Shown piece after piece: positions 54,868-64,000 of a stretch of DNA of 64,000 bases. The notes beneath the pieces were generated by a model. The model was not told the DNA's origin, made no database searches, and was given only the letters and a program-made list of their open reading frames with translations. The DNA is from Cutaneotrichosporon cavernicola (lineage: Eukaryota; Basidiomycota; Tremellomycetes; Trichosporonales; Trichosporonaceae): positions 558,001 through 622,000 of the forward strand of contig NC_083394.1 of NCBI RefSeq assembly GCF_030864355.1. The letters run 5' to 3'. The position numbers and the translations under genes are program-made. Each line of letters begins with the position of its first letter. Positions within the stretch are counted from its first letter, which is position 1.

Positions 54868-55945
54868 ATGCGCCTCACACTCCTTTCCCTCCTCGCCCTC
54901 CCTCTAACCCTCGCGACCGACTGGGCGGCCGCCTCGGCGTCTGCCCCTGACGGCGTGCTCCAGCTCAACACCGAGACGTTCAACGAGCTGACTGCGCCTG
55001 ACCGCGAATGGGGCGCGACCATCGTCCTTACCGCCATGCCAGCGGGATTCAAGTGTGCGCCGTGTCACGACTTTGACCCGATCTTCCGTACCGTCGCCCG
55101 TTCGTGGCGCCGGAAGAGCAAGGATGTACGCGACAAGCACTTCTTCGCCGAGCTCGACTTTAGCGCCGGACAGGACGTGTTCCAGCGCCTCGGGCTCACC
55201 AGCGCTCCGACAGTCTACTATTACCCGCCCGCCGCGGGTGAGAGGAAGGCGGCCAAGACGGCCGCTGTCAACTTTGACCTGAACCGCGCGTGAGTGTGTT
55301 TCCAGCTGCCAAGCCCAGATAAGAAGCTGGAATGACTATCCACCTCCTCCGCGCTGCACCAGCATCGCTGACATTAGTGGCCTCTCCATCCCGCCCCTCC
55401 ACGCGTGGGTCAAGTCGACGACGCCAGAGTCCTTCGACATCTACATCAAAAAGTCGCCTATCCCATTCCTCATCGCCCCCCTCGTCGTCGCCACTATCCT
55501 GTACGCAGCCTACTCTGCGCGCGCGATCCTCCTCCCAATCATGACCAGCCGTATCATCTGGGGCGTGGGTACGACCATGCTCTGCATCACCTTTACGAGT
55601 GGCTATATGTGGAACAAGATTAAGAACGCGCCCTACGTCCAAAGCGGCGCCGGCGGTCGCATCTCCTGGGTCGCTGGCGGATACCAGAACCAGCTCGGCC
55701 TCGAGTCGCAGGTCGTCGGTGCGCTGTGTGAGTTTACCTCTCCTGAAAGATGAGATGCGCTAACCCCAGACGGCGTGCTTGCCCTCACCATCGTCGTTCT
55801 CTCGGTCTTCATCCCCGCCCAGAGCTCGCCCACCAAGCAGCGCGTCGGGACGTACCTGTGGCTCGCGCTTTTGGTCGTGCTCTTCTCCCTCCTTATCCGG
55901 CTGTTCAAGCTCAAGAATGGCGGATATCCGTTCGGGCTGTTCTAA
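54868..55945 (+). CDS. OST3: Oligosaccharyltransferase subunit Ost3/Ost6
   Basis: This ER membrane oxidoreductase subunit of the N-glycosylation complex aids glycosylation of cysteine-containing sites. Three exons encode about 325 residues. A signal peptide (MRLTLLSLLALPLTLATDWA) precedes a lumenal thioredoxin fold with the CAPC active site in GFKCAPCHDFDPIF and the cis-proline in SAPTVYYYP. Four membrane helices follow (PFLIAPLVVATILYA; IIWGVGTTMLCITFTSGYMW; YGVLALTIVVLSVFI; YLWLALLVVLFSLLI) with WNKIKNAPYV between them, the family hallmark. Introns end CTGACATTAG and CTAACCCCAG. Confidence 0.95.
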
Positions 55946-56527
55946 GCCACCAGGAGAGCGAGGACGGCAAGCAGTGCTCGCAGTCGGAGATCAGAAGGAG
56001 CCTAGAGAAAAGCATAGAGTGTATATGCACATTTGACCGCAGAGTGAGCGAGATGCGGCCGTGAGCTGTCAGTTAGTAGCCAACTGCGAGACTGTTGGGC
56101 TGTAAGTGGAACTGCAGCGAGGATGGTGGCAAGGAAGGTGGAGATGTGCACGGACTGTCACAAGGAAATCATTGTTGTTCTCTACGTCTCTTATTCTCTC
56201 AACAACACAACAGTGAGGACACCGTCGGTTCAAGGTCTAACGAGCCAGTCTCTGCCATTATGAGTCACTGCGAACGCGAGCGACCTCTGGCCGAGGCACC
56301 AACCGCACTGGCAATTGCGTCACCGGCCTTCTCCTCATGGTACAGTACTTTGCCCATAGATACCAATAAAACATTGCTGTCTGTTCTGCTCCCACAACTC
56401 CCCACAGGCCTCAAAACCCCATATGTTGCGAACAGGTAATCTATGACGACACAATACATCATTGCATCAAGAAGATCAAGAGAGAGCAAAATTTAGGAAG
56501 GTTACTATGGTAGTCAAGGCCACATCC
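55946..56527. other. Convergent intergenic region, nothing recognised
   Basis: This is the 3' flanks of OST3 and of the minus-strand gene that ends at 56528. No coding or RNA feature is supported. Confidence 0.5.
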
Positions 56528-57256
56528 CTAAGCGCGACGAAGCTTGTCACAGAGGTGCTTCCACTCACGCACGTCCATCTGTAGGCGCATCCCGTTCTCC
56601 TGCAGGGTGCGGACCTTGGAAGTGAGATCGCGAAGACGGGCGGCGTGCTTGTCCTTGATCATGGCCATAAACCCAGCCGACTCCTTTTCGCGTGCAACAA
56701 GGAGTTTCTGGACCACCCCAGCCTTATCCTGGTCAAACGAGCTAAAAGCATCACAATGAACCTTGTAAGCAGCATAAAGCTCTTCTGAAGCCACCTCGAG
56801 CTCGGCCGCCCCCTCCTCGCCCGCGGCCGCATCAAAGAGCTGCGTAATTCCCTCATCAAACAGACGCGTAAACTCGTCGTACATGTTTCCCCCGTCCAGG
56901 GCGGTCTGGACTAGCTCGGCGTTGCTGTTCATGTCCATACTGGCCAGGGCGGCGGTGAGGGCAGCCTGTAGTTGGAGGTTGGGGTTGTCTTCGTCCGTGG
57001 TGTTATCGTTCTTGACGTGGTTGGCAGAGCGGCTCGACATGTTGGCCACAACGGTGGGCGAGTTAATCGTCGACGTGGTGAGACCACTGCTCGGGCGGTT
57101 CATGGAGACGGGGCTGGCGGGGGTGCTGGGACGAGAGGGTGTCCGGTCAGGGCTGCCTGGACAAGAGGGAGTCGGGACAGGACTGCCTGGACAAGAGGCA
57201 GTCGGGCTGTTGGGCCGGCTGTTACGCTTCGAGCGGCGCGAGTTGTTGCGGGTCAT
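56528..57256 (-). CDS. Coiled-coil protein with Ser/Pro-rich N-terminus, unknown function
   Basis: A 242-residue intronless frame. MTRNNSRRSKRNSRPNSPTA leads into SP/TP repeats (SCPGSPVPTPSCPGSPDRTP), good proline-directed kinase targets. After a disordered linker comes an acidic helical segment and a C-terminal coiled coil (VQKLLVAREKESAGFMAMIK; LTSKVRTLQENGMRLQMDVR). The ATG lies directly after a frame break, so the start is well bounded. I do not recognise the family. Confidence 0.6.
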   Translation of the reverse strand: MTRNNSRRSKRNSRPNSPTASCPGSPVPTPSCPGSPDRTPSRPSTPASPVSMNRPSSGLTTSTINSPTVVANMSSRSANHVKNDNTTDEDNPNLQLQAALTAALASMDMNSNAELVQTALDGGNMYDEFTRLFDEGITQLFDAAAGEEGAAELEVASEELYAAYKVHCDAFSSFDQDKAGVVQKLLVAREKESAGFMAMIKDKHAARLRDLTSKVRTLQENGMRLQMDVREWKHLCDKLRRA

Positions 57257-57761
57257 CTCGGATCGATGGTGGGCTGTGAGTTGAGAGGTGGGAGGTTGGG
57301 AGATGGGAGATGAGGGAGGCGGAGGGGCAGTTTATATCCCCCTCCGAGGATCAGGTCATTGTTTATCGCAGCTGATTGCCGTGTGGTCTCGCGACAGGTT
57401 GTTGCGTACTGCCCCATTTCCCAACTCGTGTACTTGTTCATTAGGTATCTCCGCGAGCATCGGGTTCGGCGAACAGGTTTGATGTTGATTGAGGTGGGTT
57501 GTACTGGCATCAGTGGGGAAGAATATGAGTTTTGTGATGTGAGATGTGCTGATGTTAGCGGTGCCGTGAAAGTGGGGCTGATAGGCCTGGAACGGGGACG
57601 TGTAACGGATCACCGTTCTTGTGGTGCTGATGGAGGGTGTGCTGAGCTTGACCCATCTCCCACCTCCATCACCCATCACCCATCACCCATCACCCATCAC
57701 CCATCAACCAGGCCGCCCTCTCGCCCGCTCAAATGCCCATCATGGTGAACCCTCCAGCGTC
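57257..57761. other. Intergenic region with a CCCATCA heptamer array
   Basis: About five copies of the heptamer CCCATCA lie at 57669-57706, roughly 55 bases upstream of the tRNA gene. A promoter for the minus-strand coiled-coil gene lies at the left end. Confidence 0.5.
57669..57706. repeat. CCCATCA heptamer microsatellite
   Basis: The array reads CCATCACCCATCACCCATCA and continues to CATCAACC. It differs from known fungal telomere repeats, so a telomeric origin is not proposed. Confidence 0.9.
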
Positions 57762-57863
57762 TCCCTCTTAGCTCAGTGGTAGAGCGCGTCACTAGTATCC
57801 ACACAACTCGAAGGTGTCGAGCGGGATATGACGAGGTCAGTCGTTCAAGTCGGCTAGGGGGAA
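57762..57863 (+). tRNA. tRNA-Thr (anticodon AGT) with 30-nt intron
   Basis: Acceptor arm TCCCTCT pairs with AGGGGGA (one T-G wobble), discriminator A. The D arm is GCTC-AGTGGTA-GAGC, the anticodon stem CGTCA/TGACG, and the loop CTAGTA plus A with AGT at 57794-57796. The T arm is AGTCG-TTCAAGT-CGGCT. An intron at 57798-57827 sits at the canonical position after base 37. CCA is not encoded, as expected for a eukaryote. Confidence 0.92.
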
Positions 57864-58465
57864 GCAGAGCGCAGCTCGAGCTTTTGCTCCTTGTCCGAAC
57901 TCGCCCATGTTCGGCTCCCAGAGCGGTTGACGTAGACAACTGTTGCCTCCAAACCCCATAGAGCGTCAATGGGCTAGGCCAAGTTTTTAGTATCGACGCT
58001 GAACGTTGCCCGCCACCCTTGTCTCTGATAATCCCCAGCCCATACCATCTCCCCAGCCCATACCGTGCCCTCGCACACGACATTGGTGCATTTCGCCACC
58101 GCTTCTCACAGCAGACTCTGCGCGTGAATGGAGCCCACTCCAAGTGACCGGCTGATACGGTCTACGATGAATATACTGCTAAGAAAAAAAGCTGCCAATA
58201 GACTGTGACCGTATTGTCCTCAGCAGCTGTCATCAGCAGGGCGATAGCGCGACTGACTTTTCGAGTTGAATTGAGTTGAATTGAGACACTCTTTCCGTTA
58301 ATTGCTCCCACTTTTCTGACCTTCCCCGACTCGAACAAACGCCCACTCACTCTCTTTTACCTCGTTACTCTTTTCCTCCTTACTTTAAACCCATTCGTCA
58401 CCCCCGACTACCTCCATCAACAGTTAGCAGACTTTGTACACACATCTTCTTGCCCAGATCCCAAC
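57864..58465. other. Intergenic region, nothing recognised
   Basis: This runs from the tRNA gene to the start of the F-box-like gene D. A GTTGAATTGA tandem pair occurs near 58262-58284. CT-rich sequence lies before the ATG at 58466. No gene is supported. Confidence 0.5.
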
Positions 58466-60058
58466 ATGGCCAGCTCGGGTGAGGCAGCCGATCTGCGCGA
58501 ATTGCGCTGCCTTCTAGCTGCGGCAATTGATGACCTCCGTCGGACGGTGGATTGCTGCGACTCTCCCGTCGTCCCTTGCCAGCGGCTTACAAGGCGCGAT
58601 GGGCCGGTTGACCTCGGCGTGACGGACCACGACATCAATACAGACAACCACAATGTCGGCGTCGACAAGCACTGCCATTACACCATCGAGACTCTGTCAG
58701 GTGGCGATTCGGACGAGGATCCCATCGACCATTCGCCTCCGTCTTCTGGTGGCAACGCTTTTGACGCATCCACCTCCGTCGTCGACGAGGCCACGTCTCA
58801 CATCACGTTCTTTCCCAGAACTCTCGACATCACCGACCGACTGTCCTCCAATGTCTCCGATGGCGGTGCCTATATTCAGTCGTACGGCAGCTTTTACTCT
58901 ACCGCAGTTAACACTTACAGCTCTACCCCGTACCTTCCTGAGGGACCCATGCAGCGCTCCTCGACGCAAGACATCTCCAGGCAGTTACGCAAGGCCAAGC
59001 GCCTCAAGTTCCTCAAGGTCCTGAACCTGGTCATGGACAACGAGCCTCTTGACGTGCTTCTCCCCCTCCGCTTAACTTGTCACTCACTGTTCAAAATGGT
59101 AGAGGCCAAGCTACTTTGGCACTTTGCCTCGTGTCATGATGGAATTCACATGGCCGCCCGATTCAAGAACGAGTTCGACATCGATATTGAGACCAATAAT
59201 AACCTTCCTCGCCACGTTCTTGACATTCGCGGTCCTGACGGAGGCTGCCAAGGTTGCAACAACGACGACAGGTTCATGATCCAACCGTGCGTGTGCATAA
59301 GCAAGAGACTGCGCCAGCTCGGGTGCCTGTCCCACATCACATTTGACATGGTGCGCGTGTGGGTCAACTCGGACCAGCACCTTGAGAATTTTGAGCAAGA
59401 AGAAGTCAACATCTTGAAGGCAAAGACAACTGTGTACATTGTCAAGATCAATCACGATCCCAGCAAGGTGATCTACCTTCCGACGGCTCCCATCGGAGGT
59501 AGCCTCGACGTCACGGTCATCATGGTCGTTGATCCGGCTGAGACGTGCAAACTTACCGTCAAACCGCAGTTTACGTCAAGCGAACCCAACACGGACGTTA
59601 CCTATAGCTACATTTTCGTGTCAAACAACCCTTCGTGGTATACTATTCCTACGACCAACAGCTGGCCTGGTGCCCCTGTCGATGACGAGTTCGGATTCTT
59701 GGACTTTTTCATGGACCATTTTGCCCAGCTCCAACTTGCCATTGAGCCTGCTCTTGCGTACCTTGTCGGCTCGGAGGCTTGGCCCTCGGACTGGATGGCT
59801 GCGCACAGACTCAAGGACGAAGACTGGGAGCACAAGTACGACGTTGCCGTGCACAACTACGTCGAAAAGAGGGTGTTCCCTGACCGCGTTAAATTCCATG
59901 CTTGCCGCAGACGCGCCGAGGGTCTCCTCAAGTCCGAGGACATGAAGGACGCGATCGTTGCGGCCAATCGCAGCTACGACTGGCTGAGCTTGGCCCAGTT
60001 TGATGAGCGATGGCAGATGGAGCGCGGACTCCCTCTTTCCTTCGTCCTCGGCTGCTAG
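58466..60058 (+). CDS. F-box-like family protein D (distant member)
   Basis: A 530-residue intronless frame starting MASSGEAADLRELRCLLAAA. The first 170 residues are a disordered, Ser/Asp-rich part with a short helix. An F-box-like segment (LKVLNLVMDNEPLDVLLPLR, then LTCHSLFKMVEAKLLWHFA) aligns with paralogues A-C. Conserved downstream signature: YLVGSEAWPSDWMAAHRL, with SWxxxW-like spacing shared with the family. It also holds CQGCNNDDRF near the middle. Longer and more divergent than the others, so membership is probable rather than certain. No catalytic motif is visible. Confidence 0.65.
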   Translation: MASSGEAADLRELRCLLAAAIDDLRRTVDCCDSPVVPCQRLTRRDGPVDLGVTDHDINTDNHNVGVDKHCHYTIETLSGGDSDEDPIDHSPPSSGGNAFDASTSVVDEATSHITFFPRTLDITDRLSSNVSDGGAYIQSYGSFYSTAVNTYSSTPYLPEGPMQRSSTQDISRQLRKAKRLKFLKVLNLVMDNEPLDVLLPLRLTCHSLFKMVEAKLLWHFASCHDGIHMAARFKNEFDIDIETNNNLPRHVLDIRGPDGGCQGCNNDDRFMIQPCVCISKRLRQLGCLSHITFDMVRVWVNSDQHLENFEQEEVNILKAKTTVYIVKINHDPSKVIYLPTAPIGGSLDVTVIMVVDPAETCKLTVKPQFTSSEPNTDVTYSYIFVSNNPSWYTIPTTNSWPGAPVDDEFGFLDFFMDHFAQLQLAIEPALAYLVGSEAWPSDWMAAHRLKDEDWEHKYDVAVHNYVEKRVFPDRVKFHACRRRAEGLLKSEDMKDAIVAANRSYDWLSLAQFDERWQMERGLPLSFVLGC

Positions 60059-60578
60059 CCGCCCCTGACCAAGTGTACTGTTCCACCCACCCAGTTGATT
60101 CCTTCAGTATGTAGCTGTTCACTGCCAACTTGTACTCTGTTCCGTAGTCTTTTCACCCGATGAACGATGTATGCGCTGTGATTGTCATTGCTATGTCAGC
60201 TAGTCTGAATGTGGTCAGCGTCTAACGTGATGGAGCAGATTGGTCTTGTGCTGCCGGCGGCTCAACTATGAAGCACTGACTGAAGATATTCAGAGCTATC
60301 TACGCTGCCTACAGTACATCGGCGAATTTTGCAGAAAGAGCGGGGGGTTTGACGGCGTAAACACGGCTGGAAGCAGTTTACCAGGCGCCAAAACACCTTG
60401 AAGATCCCGCCATGATAAACCTGTGGATACCTGTTGATCCCAGCTGAGAATCGGGCCGACGCCGAGACGGGTCCGCTCCGACTACATAACCTTTCTCACA
60501 ACGACCGAGGCGAGATTTAAACAGCGCACTTGTCTTCGACTTGACTTGACAAGTATCCACCTCTCCACACCAGACACT
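60059..60578. other. Intergenic region, nothing recognised
   Basis: This is the 3' flank of gene D and the promoter of the MFS transporter gene. No further features are supported. Confidence 0.5.
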
Positions 60579-62302
60579 ATGGCGGAGAAAGACAGCCAGA
60601 GCCTCAGGCTCGAACGCACTCGCTCCCCCCAGTCCGCGTCCGCGTCCGCCCCCGCCCCCCAGTCCACCCCCGCCTCCCAGTCCACCCCCGCCCCCCAGCC
60701 CGCCCATGCCCCCGCCCCCCGCACCAAATCGCCACCTCTCGAGGACGCGCTCGAGCGCATCGAGTCAATCTTATCTACAAACGTCCCCCTAGAGGGCATG
60801 GATCCACTCGCGGCTGGGCCTGGGGCCGCCAGGATCCGTAAGCGCGGCGTGCACGACCACTATTACTTTGACCGATTGGCGCGCGAGATGCCCCTTCCCG
60901 GCCGTGCCCTCGAGTGGGCCATGATGTGAGTCGCGCTCCATTTCCCCCTGCCCCCGCGCGCCCCCCACCCCCCCCACACCCCCCTGACCCCAGCGCAACC
61001 CTCTTCCTCGTCATGTTCCTGGCCGGGTGGAACGACGGGTCGCAGGGACCCCTCCTCCCCTCCCTGCAACGGTACTACAAGGTCGACTACCTTGTCATCT
61101 CGATCATCTGGTTATTCAACAGTGTCGGCTTCATGGCGGCCGGCTTGAGCAACGTCTGGCTCTCGGACCGCTTTGGCTTTGGGATCGTCGCCCCCTTCGG
61201 TGCAGCCCTACAGGTCATCGCGTACGCCCTCATTTGTTGGGGAGGACCGTACCCTCTCTTCGTCTTTGCGTTCGTCCTCATCGGCTGGGGATTGGGCCTG
61301 CAGGATGCGCAGGTCAACAGTATCGTGTCTCGCATGAAGCACGCCAACACCCTCATGTTCCTCATGCACGCCGTGTATGGTCTTGGCGCGACTGCTTCCC
61401 CACTCGTGTCGACGCAGTTTGTCAAACGCATCCAGAGCAGGGTGTACCTTTACTACTCCGTGTCGTTGGGCTTGGCGCTGTTCACGACCATTGCTCTGAT
61501 CCTCGTCTTCCGCTTCCGCACAGAGGACCAGGTGGTCGGCAAGCGGTTGCCCGAGTCGGCTACCCCTCCGCCCGAGCCAGAGCCAAAAACGGATGAGAAT
61601 GGAGAGGAACTGCCTGCAGAGCTCCAGCCCGAGAACCACCCGGACGCGCACCCGGACCCCGACCCCGAGGCTGGGCGCGTATCCGAGTCCACGACCGACT
61701 TTAAACACCAGGACAGCAGCACCAAGCTCAAGCGCATCCTTAGCATGCCCAAAGTGTGGGGCCTGTGTCTCTACATTTTCCTCTACGTCGGCGTGGAAGT
61801 TACCATTGGCGGGTGGGCGACGACGTTCCTGATCGCCGAACGCGGCGGCGACGACTCGAGCGGCTACGTCTCCTCTGGCTTCTTCGCTGGTCTCACCCTC
61901 GGCCGAGTCCTTCTCATCCCTGTGACGAGCTGGATAGGCCGCTCCAACTCGGTATGGGTATACACCGTCGGGGCGATTGCGCTCGAAATCGTCGTCTGGA
62001 CCACACGCTCACTCATGGGTAATGCGGTCGCGTACGCTTTCGTCGGTATCCTCCTCGGACCCATGTACCCCATCGTCATGATGGTCACGGTTGGCATCTT
62101 GCCTGGCGACTTGCACCAGGGCGCTATCGGCATGGTCGCCAGTATGGGCCAGGTCGGGTCAGCTATCATGCCCTTCATCACTGGCGGGATTTCGAATGCG
62201 CGCGGCGTGTGGATCCTCCAGCCGCTCATGATTGCTTTCATGGGCACGTCGCTTGTGATTTGGGCGTTTGTGCCGCGCGAGCGCAAGGGATGGCACGCGT
62301 AG
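60579..62302 (+). CDS. MFS transporter, Bsc6/fucose-permease-like
   Basis: Two exons joined by an intron of about 68 nt (60926-60993) that is C-rich and ends CTGACCCCAG. The N-terminal 110 cytosolic residues are Pro/Ala/Gln-rich. Twelve hydrophobic helices follow: the first pair spans TLFLVMFLAGWNDGSQGPLL and SIIWLFNSVGFMAAGL, with the MFS loop-2 motif as WLSDRFGFG. A charged, Pro/Glu-rich cytosolic loop (PPPEPEPKTDENGEE) splits the two six-helix halves. The second half starts VWGLCLYIFLYVGVEVTIGG. Fungal relatives are annotated as Bsc6-type or sugar permease-like; the substrate is unknown. The tail is RERKGWHA. Confidence 0.85.
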
Positions 62303-62484
62303 TGTGAGAGAGTAAGGAGGGCATTAGTATTCTTGAGCATCCTGCATCTTTATAGATTTTCTTTATAGATTTGTATCACTACCTTGTCTGTTGCATCTAG
62401 GACAATGCACATCTGCACTGTGACATGTTTCAGCGTCGGGGTCGAGGCCGCAGTGAGTAATGCTGCATCATCTATACACCTGGC

Positions 62485-63106
62485 CTACTTCTTGTGCTCG
62501 CCCGTCCGCGAATCCACAGGCTGGAGGGGACACAGCGCGGCGCTAACAGTCCGCCCCTCCTCAAACAGCAGGTTATAAGTACTAGCCGCATTGCGCTGGC
62601 GTCAGCTCTCAACTTGGTTCCAAGCTCACAGAGTCCATGACGTCCAACTGAATCCCGAGACTCGAGATGTAATCGCGCACCTCCCGCGGCGGAGGGAGCA
62701 CGCGTGCGCCCGTGCCGAAGAGGAGGATTTCTGCCGTTAGCTTGTTAATTAGTCCTTTGATCTCACCTGGTCGCGGCACGACGCGCTCAAACACCTCGAA
62801 CCGCTCCGCACTCCATCCCGCCCACGCGGCCGCCATGCCGCCCTTGGAATCTCCGGGCGGGTCCACGTCCCAGAGCAATGCGCGGCCGTCGACAAACACC
62901 AGGCCGCCAGGGACCAGCAGGCCGTCCGAGAGATGGAAGCCGCGCGCGTCGAGTTTCGATACGCTCAAAGGCGGGTTGTCGCCGGCTTCAAAGAGGTTGG
63001 TGAGGCCAGAACGGGCTGCAGCGGACGCGTGGAATGCGCGCGCGCGCGCGCAGTGCGCGGCGAGTGGTTGGGTATGGCGCAAGGTCGTGCGGAGCGGGCC
63101 GAGCAT
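62485..63106 (-). CDS. Complex I assembly factor NDUFAF3-like (DUF498/Mth938 domain)
   Basis: Three exons. A mitochondrial leader (MLGPLRTTLRHTQPLAAHCA; RARAFHASAAARSG) precedes the DUF498 fold: DARGFHLSDG, GGLVFVDGRALLWDV, then ILLFGTGARVLPPPREVRDY and GIQLDVMDS-RNAASTYNLL with FEEGRTVSAAL, which matches the NDUFAF3 core NACATFNxLxxEGR. The 36-nt intron inside the RP-EILLF joint has no stop and keeps frame if retained. The factor helps assemble respiratory complex I, implying that the organism has one. It is divergent from the TRIC-like gene, 167 bases apart. Confidence 0.85.
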
Positions 63107-63273
63107 GATGGAGTAGTTGGTGAGTGGGTGGAGGGGTGGAGGGGTGGAATGGAAATTCAAGTACTGTACAAGTGGAACCAACGACGTCACTGATATTTGC
63201 AACCTTCCACATCATCTCGTCTCTATTACTTGCTCACTGTCCTTTACCCTTTGTTGATCCCTTCCGCCTTCAC

Positions 63274-64000
63274 CATGTTCGACGACGTTGACGACGACCT
63301 CGTGTCGCGCGCCATTCTTCGCATTGCGCAACAGACACGTTACCTCGCCCCATGGACTGCGCTCCCCCTCGCAAGCGCCAGCATCGCTGTCGCAGACATG
63401 CTCCAGAACCTCACTGGACATACGGTGCATGATGTCTACTTTCCTTTTGTGCGGTTCAGCGTGCTCCACGCCATGCGCGTCAGCCTTGCATGGGCGGCCA
63501 TGACGCGGGGACGCAAGTCCGTGGGCTTGTTCGCTGACCTCTTTGGGTTCTTGGTCATTGCTTGTGAGTGTTGGATGTCGTGTCAGTGTAATTGACACCA
63601 GGGGGCGGAGGTACCCTCGTCTCGCTTCTCCTCGGTAACCCGCCCGCATGGCTCATCTCGCCCGTGCCATGGCTCGTCTACGTCGCCGTGTACCTCGTCA
63701 CTATCCCGACAAGACTGGCGAGTGTTATCAGCTCGGCACCCTCGCTTCCCCTGGGCCTCGTCCTCTCCCTCGTGGATGGGATGACCCGCGGCGTCTCGGT
63801 CGCCTCTATGCCCGCGTTGACTGAGAGCTCGCCCAAGACGGCTGGCTCGTGGCTCGCTCCAGTCGTGCTTGGAGCCATCGCGACCTGTGGCGGCGGCTGG
63901 ATCGCCCAAACCCTCGGTTTGGCCAGAGAGTCGTGGGCAATGGGTAGACCCTCCGTCCTTGGCGGTGGGGTGTGGAACACACTCGACGTGTGGGCTGCCC
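63274..64000 (+). CDS. TRIC-type cation-channel-like membrane protein, 5' part
   Basis: Partial: the gene runs off the right end. ATG 63274 gives MFDDVDDDLVSRAILRIAQQ, then hydrophobic helices (WTALPLASASIAVADML; FPFVRFSVLHAMRVSLAWAA; LFADLFGFLVIA). An intron ending ATTGACACCAG joins VIA-WGGGTLVSLLLGNPPAW, and four or more further helices follow. The GGG-xLLLGxPP segment and helix order resemble TRIC/TMEM38 intracellular cation channels, which exist in fungi. The assignment is by eye and the C-terminus is missing; another polytopic protein is possible. Confidence 0.6.

Noticed and set aside
57660..57710. Possible internal telomere repeat (CCCATCA)
   Set aside because: It does not match TTAGGG-type repeats of basidiomycetes, and the array is short and internal.

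Overview
This window is nuclear DNA from a fungus, most likely a basidiomycete yeast of the Tremellomycetes, probably Trichosporonales. The evidence is GC-rich dense gene packing, many very short GT-AG introns, fused fungal enzymes such as trifunctional HIS4, and fungal orthologues throughout (NPR2, HUT1, ERG28, OST3, NCS2). The taxonomic placement is inference. Nearly every gene is spliced, so single open frames are exons; I rebuilt splice junctions by frame continuity, a conserved branch-point/acceptor pattern and family conservation.

Layout. 1-2140: no gene, one 26-bp perfect palindrome, then HIS4 (+). 4.9-6.1 kb: PP4 phosphatase catalytic subunit (-). 6.4-7.9 kb: FG-nucleoporin NUP49/NUP58 (+). 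8.2-9.5 kb: beta-lactamase-fold hydrolase (+). 9.8-10.7 kb: small Rcf2-like membrane protein whose second intron carries a 19-bp minisatellite. 11.2-14.0 kb: orphan, probably mitochondrial protein (-). 14.3-16.2 kb: NUDCD1-like (+). 17.0-18.5 kb: glycerol-3-phosphate dehydrogenase with a PTS2-bearing N-terminus (+). 18.6-20.0 kb NCS2/CTU2 (-) divergent from ERG28 (+). 20.9-22.0 kb: peroxisomal enoyl-CoA isomerase/hydratase (-). 22.4-24.3 kb: gamma-butyrobetaine dioxygenase-like (+). 24.5-26.8 kb: NPR2 (+). 27.0-29.5 kb: CRAL-TRIO protein (+). 29.9-31.3 kb: HUT1 nucleotide-sugar transporter (+). 31.5-32.4 kb: frataxin (+). 32.5-34.2 kb: repeat-bearing SET-domain protein (-). 34.4-35.9 kb: mitochondrial tRNA thiouridylase MTU1 (-).

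36.4-44.5 kb is more accessory: three members of an F-box-like paralogue family (one frameshifted) around an FAD aromatic monooxygenase. A fourth, distant member lies at 58.5-60.1 kb. Between them: SNARE SYN8 (+) convergent with TFIIS (-), a coiled-coil protein (+), heme oxygenase (-), a Zap1-like zinc-finger factor (+), OST3 (+), a coiled-coil protein (-) and an intron-containing tRNA-Thr(AGT). The right end holds an MFS transporter (+), NDUFAF3 (-) and the 5' part of a TRIC-like membrane protein (+).

The genes do not form one pathway. Themes are tRNA U34 thiolation (cytosolic NCS2, mitochondrial MTU1), mitochondrial iron and complex I assembly (frataxin, NDUFAF3), and peroxisome-targeted metabolism (PTS2-GPD, PTS1-isomerase). 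The most unusual signals concern RNA processing: branch points abutting the 3' splice site, 30-36 nt introns, consecutive 11- and 7-nt microexons in TFIIS, a probable GT-TG intron, and a tandemly duplicated intron in NCS2.
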